A stretch of DNA of 64,000 bases from NCBI GenBank assembly GCA_964446585.1, contig CAYUPI010000012.1:1-64000 (forward strand), written 5' to 3'. Position 1 is the stretch's first letter, and each line of letters starts with the position of its first letter. Below, one piece after another: positions 58,079 to 64,000 of the stretch. The notes under the pieces are model-generated. The model did not search any database and was not told where the DNA came from. It saw only the letters and a program-made list of their open reading frames with translations. The stretch is from CAYUPI01 sp964446585. Its GTDB lineage: Bacteria > Verrucomicrobiota > Verrucomicrobiia > Limisphaerales > UBA8199. A program made the position numbers and the translations under genes.

Positions 58079-58924
58079 ATGAAAAAATCCAAGCGCCCAC
58101 GTAAGAGCACAACATCTTTCGAACCGGGAGAACACATTCGAGTCGTTCCCCTGCACCATCCCAAACCGTCCGTGCCCATCGATGCGCTGGGGCGACTGCG
58201 CGAGGATAAGGAGCGCGATCTCTTTGATGGCAAGCCACACGTGGCACCCGCCAGCGCCCACCTCAACTACAACGGCGGACCGCTGCTAACCAACGTCACG
58301 GTGTTCACCGTCTTCTGGGGGGCGCTCTGGGGCACAACGCCGAATTCCAAGCCTTTGATGGACAACTTGAACAAATTCTTCGCGGCAATCCTCGTCAGTC
58401 CAGCGATTGGGCAACTCGCTGAATACAGCGTGCCCGGCAAAACCATCGGGTTTGGAAAATTCGTCGGGACAAAAGTGATCAACGCCAACTCGCCGGTTGG
58501 CAGCGTCACCGATTCGGCAATTCGAACGCGACTCAAGAAGTGGATAGCCGCAGGGGCGGTGCCGAAACCCACGAAGAACATGCTGTACTTTATCTATCTT
58601 GATCCAGGCATCATCTCGATCATGGGCGGCAGCAAATCCTGTCAGAATTACTGCGGATATCACGAGAATGCAGGAAAGGTTTACTACGCGGTCATGCCGT
58701 ATCCGACCTGCAACGGCTGCCTTGGCGGGATGACCGCATTCAATGCCCTCACCGGGACGAGCGCGCACGAGTTGTGTGAAGCGATAACGGATCCGGTCCC
58801 TGGTTCCGGATGGTACGATAATACCAATGGCGAGATCGGCGACATCTGCGCGTGGAATTTCAAAAAGGTGGCCGGCTACACGGTCCAGCTTGAATGGTCA
58901 AATCAGCAGGGCAAATGCGTATAG
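58079..58924 (+). CDS. Putative secreted-type HExxE protein, EXORDIUM-like (281 aa)
   Basis: The fold suggested by HLNYNGGPLLTNVTVFTVFW near the N-terminus and TGTSAHELCEAITDPVPGSG then WYDNTNGEIGDICAWN near the C-terminus matches a family reminiscent of plant phosphate-induced EXORDIUM proteins and of putative peptidases with HExxE...DP...GEIGD. The HEL-x-E site, Cys pair and the later DIC could bind a metal. No signal peptide is evident; the N-terminus is basic (MKKSKRPRKSTTSF). Similar motifs are found in the 47665 protein, hinting at shared ancestry. Function unknown; peptidase activity is possible. Confidence 0.6.
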   Translation: MKKSKRPRKSTTSFEPGEHIRVVPLHHPKPSVPIDALGRLREDKERDLFDGKPHVAPASAHLNYNGGPLLTNVTVFTVFWGALWGTTPNSKPLMDNLNKFFAAILVSPAIGQLAEYSVPGKTIGFGKFVGTKVINANSPVGSVTDSAIRTRLKKWIAAGAVPKPTKNMLYFIYLDPGIISIMGGSKSCQNYCGYHENAGKVYYAVMPYPTCNGCLGGMTAFNALTGTSAHELCEAITDPVPGSGWYDNTNGEIGDICAWNFKKVAGYTVQLEWSNQQGKCV

Positions 58925-59008
58925 GTGAACCGGGCCGGCAGCTCGCCTCAACGATATGCCCCCGATGGATCCTCACAAAAGAATGACTGAGAAACTTCAT
59001 CGTCAGTT

Positions 59009-59728
59009 ATGACCCATGACGAATTAGTTGCGGAAGTGAAGCGGCTTCAAAACAAAGCCGAGTGCAACAAGAAGAGCGCCTGGGACAAATGCCAGGTGAT
59101 CGGAACGTTGCTGGCCGGAGTGCTCGTGCCGTTGGCGCTTGCGCTCGTTGGGTACAAATTCTCCAGCATCATCACCGATCAACAAATTCAGTCCAGCAAG
59201 GCGATTGCCGCTGACAATTTGCGTTTGGGCCAGCTTCAACTTACGGCCAGCCTGATGAAGTCGCTATCCAGTTCGGACGCCCACGAACGAAAACAGGCCA
59301 TTAACTTCGTCTTCATTGTCCTGCCGGAGGAAATGGCACGTAAGTTGACCGATGCGTTGTCCCAAAGCGACAGTGATCCAGGGGTGCGAGCGTCCGCGAC
59401 CAACGCGCTGGAAGCGAGGTTGTCAGAGTTGACCAAGGCGGCAGTGAGTTCAGACCCAGAGAAAAGCCAGGTCGCCGCCAGCCATCTCACCAACGTGTGG
59501 CGGAACGACCCAGAATTCAGTAAGAACATCCTAGCTGCTGCCGACCAGCGCAAGGGCGACCCGCAGGCCCAAGCCACTACGGTGGATATTCTCAACACCT
59601 TGGACCCAAGACAACTTCGACCACACTCCAACGAGGTGGCGGAACTGATTCGTCGGGTGCCGGAGAACAATCCACAATTCCAGCAGAATGTCCGAATGCT
59701 AAACCAAAAACTGCAGAAACGTGATTGA
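59009..59728 (+). CDS. Membrane-anchored helical-repeat protein (239 aa)
   Basis: A short coiled N-terminus (LVAEVKRLQNKAECN) leads to a membrane segment (VIGTLLAGVLVPLALALVGY). The rest is helical: SLSSSDAHERKQAINFVFIV, SDPGVRASATNALEARLSEL and DPQAQATTVDILNTLDPRQL look like HEAT-type repeats. No enzyme motif. The ATG at 59009 fits. It lies between the EXORDIUM-like gene and a lipoprotein gene on the same strand, with gaps of 84 and 129 bases; cotranscription is possible. Role unknown, presumably protein binding. Confidence 0.6.
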   Translation: MTHDELVAEVKRLQNKAECNKKSAWDKCQVIGTLLAGVLVPLALALVGYKFSSIITDQQIQSSKAIAADNLRLGQLQLTASLMKSLSSSDAHERKQAINFVFIVLPEEMARKLTDALSQSDSDPGVRASATNALEARLSELTKAAVSSDPEKSQVAASHLTNVWRNDPEFSKNILAAADQRKGDPQAQATTVDILNTLDPRQLRPHSNEVAELIRRVPENNPQFQQNVRMLNQKLQKRD

Positions 59729-59857
59729 CCATTCAACCTTATACTCGCGGAATCAAAATGATCTGCCGTCAGCCCGCAGCCCTGACGTCACAGGTTAGCG
59801 GCCGGCCGATGTGTGCCGAAGCAACTATTTCGACCCACTGAACTCCTAATTGTGCTT

Positions 59858-61189
59858 ATGAAGAAAACGGTATTAACAATCGAAACCCTGAGCTTGATGG
59901 TGGTGCTGGTAGTCTCATCAGGGTGTGCCTCTGATCGCGCGCGCAGGCATCTTGAGGAAGTCGCCAAGGGTTGGTGCGAAACGATTCGTGCCAGCCAAGT
60001 GATTCCAGTCTATCCACTTACTGAAGATTTGGTACCTGGGGATGTGTTCCTTGTGCAAACGCCAATCGAATCTCAAGCTAGTCTCTATCGACAAAAAGGC
60101 TTCCTTCCCCTTGATGATCATCGGACCCGGCTGAAGGGAATCCCTTATCAGGAGTTCTACTTCAATGGATACTGGAAGGACTCATTTGGAACTGTACCGC
60201 ACGACCCGCCCAATCGCCCCAATCCCGGCCCAGTCGCTTCCGGCGCACCAGTACCCGCTTTGACTCCGGCTCCAGCACCGCGGGCAGCCTTCCCCACATA
60301 TACATTTGCGGCCAAAAGCGGTTTTGGGCTGGCTTTGGCGATTCCGGTTCACGGGGTACCAGTTGGTCTCAACTTCCTCCGCACCGACCGCGTAAACGGT
60401 TCCGTGACCATTGCCGATGCCCGTACTTATGCGGCAGATGAGCTTGATTTGTATAACCGGCTGCAGGATTGGACCAAACGGGACGACGTTCGGCATGTGC
60501 TGAATGAAGCGGTTGAAGGGGCAGGAGATCGCCCGATTTTCCTTCGGACTGTTTCCAGAGTTTATGTCACGGGAGGAGTGGTCGTGTCTCTCAGCAAGGC
60601 TGAGGCTACTGGAGCTGGACTGAAAGCAGGCGTCAGCCCTCCTCCTGTCAACATGGTGGATGCCAAGGGTGACGTAAACGCCAATTATGACAAAGTCCTC
60701 GAACAATTGAACAAGCAGGCCAACCCAGTCACCGCACTCAAAGATGCCGGTGGGGCAGTAAACTTCGTAGGTGTATCCGAATCCACGGTGGCGCTTGCGG
60801 AATCTTTTGACCGCTTGTTGGTGATTGGTTATCTGGGCTTCGATGTACCTGTGTACCGTCGTGGTGATATCGGCGCACCAATCCCCACTTTCCAACGTCT
60901 GGCTCGTCGTCCGCTCCCCGACCCCGCTCGGATGAAGGCCGCACATGATCGTGTCATGGTTCGTTACGATCAGGTCGATGAGATTGTGGCAAAGGTCCTT
61001 TCAGCAGACAAAAAGGCAGTTGATAAGGACAAGTTAACTCTCATTGCGACCGGGGTAAGGGGGTTAGATGCAACGTGGATTAATACTTATGGCGGGTCAC
61101 CGCCGGACAAACTGCGCAAGACCCTTCGTGGAATTGACAAGAGCAGTGTAGCGCCCATGCACGAGAACCTAGACAAGCTGCCAAAATAA
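59858..61189 (+). CDS. Large lipoprotein, unknown function (443 aa)
   Basis: The lipobox SLMVVLVVSSGC at the N-terminus marks it as a lipoprotein. The mature protein begins ASDRARRHLEEVAKGWCETIRA, has PVYPLTEDLVPGDVFLVQTP, a Pro/Ala-rich linker (RPNPGPVASGAPVPALTPAP), then a beta-rich domain (GFGLALAIPVHGVPVGLNFL) and a C-terminal helical part. I do not recognise a family. The ATG at 59858 is chosen over 59813 because it directly starts the signal peptide. The order membrane HEAT protein, then lipoprotein, suggests they act at the same membrane. Confidence 0.65.
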   Translation: MKKTVLTIETLSLMVVLVVSSGCASDRARRHLEEVAKGWCETIRASQVIPVYPLTEDLVPGDVFLVQTPIESQASLYRQKGFLPLDDHRTRLKGIPYQEFYFNGYWKDSFGTVPHDPPNRPNPGPVASGAPVPALTPAPAPRAAFPTYTFAAKSGFGLALAIPVHGVPVGLNFLRTDRVNGSVTIADARTYAADELDLYNRLQDWTKRDDVRHVLNEAVEGAGDRPIFLRTVSRVYVTGGVVVSLSKAEATGAGLKAGVSPPPVNMVDAKGDVNANYDKVLEQLNKQANPVTALKDAGGAVNFVGVSESTVALAESFDRLLVIGYLGFDVPVYRRGDIGAPIPTFQRLARRPLPDPARMKAAHDRVMVRYDQVDEIVAKVLSADKKAVDKDKLTLIATGVRGLDATWINTYGGSPPDKLRKTLRGIDKSSVAPMHENLDKLPK

Positions 61190-61196
61190 CAATCTT

Positions 61197-61403
61197 ATGA
61201 CTCAGTTGACTCAATTGTTCGCAGACGAAGAGACGGCACAAAAGGCTCACGACGATGCTGTCGTCGAGGTCGGCGAGAGCAGGGTTCGTCTGTATGAAGC
61301 GGATGCCATACGAGTGGAGGACCAGCGTCCAAATGCAACCGAACCCTCCGTTTTTAGACGTAGCGGCAATCCACTTTACGTGGTGCAAGTCGACTACCCT
61401 TGA
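61197..61403 (+). CDS. Possible small protein (68 aa)
   Basis: An open frame starts 8 bases after the lipoprotein stop (MTQLTQLFADEETAQKAHDD, ending YVVQVDYP). It is acidic, with no motif. A competing frame on the same strand covers 61255-61509. The 417-base region 61190-61606 holds nothing else I can name, and there is no clear ribosome-binding site. Kept only as a possibility. Confidence 0.3.
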   Translation: MTQLTQLFADEETAQKAHDDAVVEVGESRVRLYEADAIRVEDQRPNATEPSVFRRSGNPLYVVQVDYP

Positions 61404-61606
61404 GCAACATCCGTTAACGTGGCTTGGTTTAGTTGGCTTGACTGCTTCAGGCGGCACGGCCATTTTGTTCAGGTCCAGCAACAGAACTGGCGCCGAGGTA
61501 CGGTGGTGATCTCTGGGAACGTGAACACAGACAGGCGGTTTTTGGCTCCTGCCGACACACCCAAAAAGGCCGAGCGTGACAGAAGTCAGCCTCGTTCATG
61601 ATTGTC

Positions 61607-62785
61607 TCAATCCAGCGGTAACGTCTCAGCGCTGAACGGTTTGCTCACCACTCCATCGACCATCAGCTTCAGGTAAACGTGGTGATTGGGCAGGCTGACG
61701 AGATCCACGGCGGAAAAAGCGGGATAAAACTCTTTTTCTAGAACCTCCGCATCAGCCAGGCCGAGTCGGAACGAGATCATCGTGCCGACGTTCCCCAGAA
61801 TCGCGTCGCGCACCGGCAGCTCAAGCTGGCTCAGGAACTGGTGCGCAAGGACGAGGTTCAACCGGTACTTGCGCAGTTCAGACAGCATGTTCGCCAGACT
61901 CAACGTGCTGAACGTCTGAAACTCATCTAGGTACAAGCCAAAATCCCGACGATTGGATTCGGGTATGTCCGCACGGCGCAATGCCGTTCGCCCCAGGCGC
62001 GCGACCATGAATGCACCCAGCAGCGACGCGGTGTCTTCGCCGATCTTTCCTTTGGCGAGGTTGACCAGGAGAATCTTGCCTCCATCCATGATGGCCCTGA
62101 GGTCGAGTGGATTCTCGCGCGTGGTGAGGATGCGGCCAAGCAGCGGATTTGACAGAAACGCTCCAACTTTATTCTGAATCGGCGCAATTGCCTCGGCGCG
62201 GAATCGTTCGGGATACCCTTCATACTCGCGCAGCCAAAACTCACGAACCGCTCGGTTGGGCAAATGCAGGGTCGATTGCCGACGAAACTCCCGGTCATTG
62301 AGCAAGCGAAGCACGTCCGAGAGCGTTGGGTCCTGCTGATCGAGAACAGCAAGCAGTGCATTGCGCAAAATATGCTCCAGCCGCGGTCCCCAGAACTCAG
62401 CCCAGATTTTCTTGAGCACATCGATGAGATCGGAGGTGGCCAGGGCGCGCTCGGCGGCCTGAACGTGCCCCAGCGGATTGAAGCTCAAATCAAGTTTAGT
62501 GTCTGTGGCATCAAAATTGACCAGGTCGGCCCGGCGCCATGCGGGTATGCTACGCAGCGTCTGCTCGATTAATTCACCGTGCGGGTCGAGCACGGCCAAC
62601 CCTTCCCCGGCCTCAATGTCTTGCCGGATCAGATTGGCGAGCAGCGTCGATTTCCCCGTTCCGGTTTTGCCGATGATATAGACATGACTGCGGCGGTCGG
62701 CGCGTTTGATACCGAACACCCGCCGGTCGTTGCGGAAATGGACCCGGGCCAGGTACGTCACGCGATTGTCGTTTGAAGCAGGCAT
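61607..62785 (-). CDS. Conjugation-type VirD4/HerA-like ATPase (392 aa)
   Basis: A compact motor ATPase: ARVHFRNDRRVFGIKRADRR, Walker A VYIIGKTGTGKSTLLANLI (residue about 40), LAVLDPHGELIEQTL, Walker B FGLYLDEFQTFSTLSL (about 283), and ELRKYRLNLVLAHQFLSQL. It shares the core of the larger ATPase at 35711 but has neither its N-terminal specificity domain nor the nuclease-like tail. Such short forms occur in integrative conjugative elements and plasmids and may pump DNA or couple it to a secretion channel. Divergent from the RHH gene with about 150 bases between, which should hold both promoters. Confidence 0.85.
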   Translation of the reverse strand: MPASNDNRVTYLARVHFRNDRRVFGIKRADRRSHVYIIGKTGTGKSTLLANLIRQDIEAGEGLAVLDPHGELIEQTLRSIPAWRRADLVNFDATDTKLDLSFNPLGHVQAAERALATSDLIDVLKKIWAEFWGPRLEHILRNALLAVLDQQDPTLSDVLRLLNDREFRRQSTLHLPNRAVREFWLREYEGYPERFRAEAIAPIQNKVGAFLSNPLLGRILTTRENPLDLRAIMDGGKILLVNLAKGKIGEDTASLLGAFMVARLGRTALRRADIPESNRRDFGLYLDEFQTFSTLSLANMLSELRKYRLNLVLAHQFLSQLELPVRDAILGNVGTMISFRLGLADAEVLEKEFYPAFSAVDLVSLPNHHVYLKLMVDGVVSKPFSAETLPLD

Positions 62786-62936
62786 GGCCTGGATCCTGAT
62801 CGCCGTTTTGTGTTACGCCAAGATGCGCAGACTTGCCGCGCACGGCATGTTTGCCGTCCTTTTCTGACCGCTTCGACTCAGTAGGCTTTATCATAGGAAA
62901 CAAGGTTCTTTTCCAACCTCACCAACGGAGAAGCCC

Positions 62937-63119
62937 ATGTACAGCCCAAAAATCCGCGAGGAATTGATTCCCCGCATTTACCGGGCGGCTAAGGAAGCCA
63001 AGGTCCCCATGACAGCCTGGGTTAACCAGGTCTTGGAGACAGCGCTTCCCCACCCCGCCGTTCAACAACAACAAACAGAACAACAAAGAAAGGATAGACA
63101 TGAACACCGTAGAAACTGA
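62937..63119 (+). CDS. Small ribbon-helix-helix-like protein (60 aa)
   Basis: A 60-aa protein with YSPKIREELIPRIYRAAKEA followed by MTAWVNQVLETAL, the plan of an RHH DNA-binding protein (strand, helix, turn, helix) as in plasmid-encoded regulators. GGAGAAG precedes the ATG at 62937. Its last 20 bases overlap the start of the SWIM-finger gene, so the two are translationally linked. It may regulate the divergent ATPase gene or act in element maintenance. Confidence 0.65.
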   Translation: MYSPKIREELIPRIYRAAKEAKVPMTAWVNQVLETALPHPAVQQQQTEQQRKDRHEHRRN

Positions 63120-63912
63120 AGAGAAGGAAACCTTCGTCATCGCCAAGACCGATGAAGGGTTCCGCGTTTGCTCGCCCTTGACGCCGGGCAAACAATTCGT
63201 CGTAACCGGTCTGCCCGACGTGCCGCACTGCACCTGCCCGGAGTATTCCAGCCACGACGGCGACCCGGAATACCTGTGCAAGCACATCCTGGCGGTGCTC
63301 CAGGAGATGAACACACCAGCTCCGCCTCCTGCCACGCCTGCGACCGCTCCGGCCGGAAGCCGAGGGTCTAACGAACCTCCGGCGACCACAACCAGGAAAG
63401 CTCCAGGCGGACGCAACGGCAACGGCGCCGTGCTGCTGCTCAAGCGCAGCGTCAGTCCTGATGGCCGTATTGATTCGCTCTCGGTCGAGTTTTCGTTCCC
63501 GATCGGCAAAACCACGCCGGAGGAATTGAAGACGCGGGCTGGGAAGATTCTTGCCCTGCAGGCCGAGATCGCCACTGGCTTCCTCAAGACCAACGGCAAT
63601 GCCAGGCCGAGCAATAACGGCGAACTCAATGCCGTGCCCGGCCAGTTGCTTGCCGTTGCTTCCATGGACGGCAAATGGGGCAAGCGGCTCTTCCTCAATA
63701 TTTTGGTCAACGGCCAGGTGTTGAAGTTCTTCGGTTCAGACAAGCAATTAGCCGAAGCAGTCAAGGACGCCGGATATGCGAGCGTGGCCGAGCACCTCGT
63801 GGACGGCTACACGCTAAACCTCCCCTGCCGGGTGGTTACCAAACCGAGCCCGAATGGGAAATACACCAACGTCGAGCGGGTCCTGCCCGCACAGACTGCG
63901 GCTGCAAAGTAA
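63100..63912 (+). CDS. SWIM zinc-finger protein of a mobile element (270 aa)
   Basis: Residues of about 15-70 form a SWIM-type zinc finger: VPHCTCPEYSSHDGD, EYLCKHILAVLQEM (CxC ... CxH). A Pro/Ala-rich linker (PAPPPATPATAPAGSRG) leads to a C-terminal domain of about 170 residues with LSVEFSFPIGKTTPEELKTR, GQLLAVASMDGKWGKRLFLN and a basic strand-rich end. SWIM fingers bind DNA or protein; in plasmids and ICEs such genes often lie next to small RHH genes. AAAGGAT lies seven bases before the ATG. It ends 88 bases before the edge of the window. Function otherwise unknown. Confidence 0.75.
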   Translation: MNTVETEEKETFVIAKTDEGFRVCSPLTPGKQFVVTGLPDVPHCTCPEYSSHDGDPEYLCKHILAVLQEMNTPAPPPATPATAPAGSRGSNEPPATTTRKAPGGRNGNGAVLLLKRSVSPDGRIDSLSVEFSFPIGKTTPEELKTRAGKILALQAEIATGFLKTNGNARPSNNGELNAVPGQLLAVASMDGKWGKRLFLNILVNGQVLKFFGSDKQLAEAVKDAGYASVAEHLVDGYTLNLPCRVVTKPSPNGKYTNVERVLPAQTAAAK

Positions 63913-64000
63913 GGCTTGCGTTATGCTCGCCTCGCTCTTGCGCGACCGGGATGAGCCAGTGGCTGGCCGCCAGGTCCCGCACCTCTCGCATTCGCGAGTG
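63913..64000. other. Window edge, no gene assigned
   Basis: The last 88 bases follow the SWIM-finger gene. A short open frame is visible but too little is present to assign. No att half or comM 3' sequence was recognised here. Confidence 0.3.

Larger units (their letters stand above)
30988..64000. mobile_element. Integrated element in comM (right end outside the window)
   Basis: The left boundary is where comM homology ends (about 30988). The first gene inside is a large serine recombinase pointing toward the junction. Inside are several gene types known from conjugative or integrative elements: two VirD4/HerA-like ATPases (35711-38779, 61607-62785), an RHH and a SWIM-finger protein (62937-63912), and a DUF6788 protein. 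The rest may be cargo. The remaining half of comM was searched for by eye on both strands and not found up to 64000, so the element exceeds 33 kb unless the 3' half has been lost. Confidence 0.6.

Noticed and set aside
1..64000. CRISPR arrays and tRNA/rRNA genes
   Set aside because: No regularly spaced direct repeats of 20-40 bp and no cloverleaf or rRNA-like sequence were seen on either strand.
63913..64000. Right attachment site of the comM element
   Set aside because: No comM 3' sequence or duplicate of the left junction was found here, so the right end must lie beyond the window.

Overview
The window looks like chromosomal DNA of a Verrucomicrobiota bacterium (a soil or freshwater Pedosphaerales/Limisphaerales-like lineage). 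This is inferred from family content, not from a marker gene. Pointers are DUF1559-like pseudopilins ending in FADGHxExHKW, ECF sigma factors paired with Ser/Thr kinases, YadA-like/S74 'tail fiber' surface proteins, PEGA and CHRD domains, and Tat leaders of the type SVTRRQAL.

Region 1 (1-3977) is part of an integron gene-cassette array. Six cassettes lie head to tail, each a single + strand ORF followed by a roughly 90-bp attC site. In every case the R'' box of a cassette's attC is the reverse complement of the first bases of that same cassette (one mismatch in cassette 2), which is what excision and insertion by IntI predicts. No integrase is in the window; attI/intI, if present, should lie to the left. 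The cassette products are mostly unrecognised: two small soluble proteins, a zinc-ribbon membrane protein, a 233-aa protein, a multi-span membrane protein and an M50-like membrane protein with HEAAGH.

Region 2 (4133-23820) is almost entirely on the minus strand and concerns the cell surface and signalling. Read in the direction of transcription it holds an ECF sigma factor, a Ser/Thr kinase with TPRs, two tiny Tat-exported six-cysteine proteins, a tight four-gene operon of S74-chaperone surface proteins, a frameshifted small membrane gene, a parallel beta-helix protein, a third six-cysteine protein, a second ECF sigma gene broken by an in-frame TGA, an alpha-solenoid membrane-anchored protein and pseudopilin genes. 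The three small proteins share C-x3-C-x3-C-x(6 or 9)-C-x3-C-x3-C after a conserved twin-arginine leader and are the best candidate for an undescribed secreted family. A shared motif lies upstream of the kinase and of the six-Cys pair.

Region 3 (23875-30990) looks like core chromosome: a PLP decarboxylase, zinc-ribbon protein, CusF-SCO1 lipoprotein, MntR/DtxR regulator, zincin, tgt and the 5' half of comM. It also holds two hairpin-like inverted-repeat elements, at 26682-26839 and 28830-28913.

Region 4 (about 30990 to beyond 64000) appears to be an integrated element that interrupts comM. A large serine recombinase sits at the junction and its reading frame runs through the junction into antisense comM. 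The element carries a DUF4209/HEPN-like protein, a VirD4/HerA-like ATPase with a nuclease-like tail plus a membrane partner, a PEGA protein, a five-gene GMC oxidoreductase / alpha-beta hydrolase / metallophosphoesterase operon, an ECF sigma factor, a three-domain glycosyltransferase, a kinase-WD40 protein, an S1/P1 nuclease, secreted proteins, a second conjugation-type ATPase and an RHH + SWIM-finger pair. The 3' half of comM, which would mark the right end, is not in the window.
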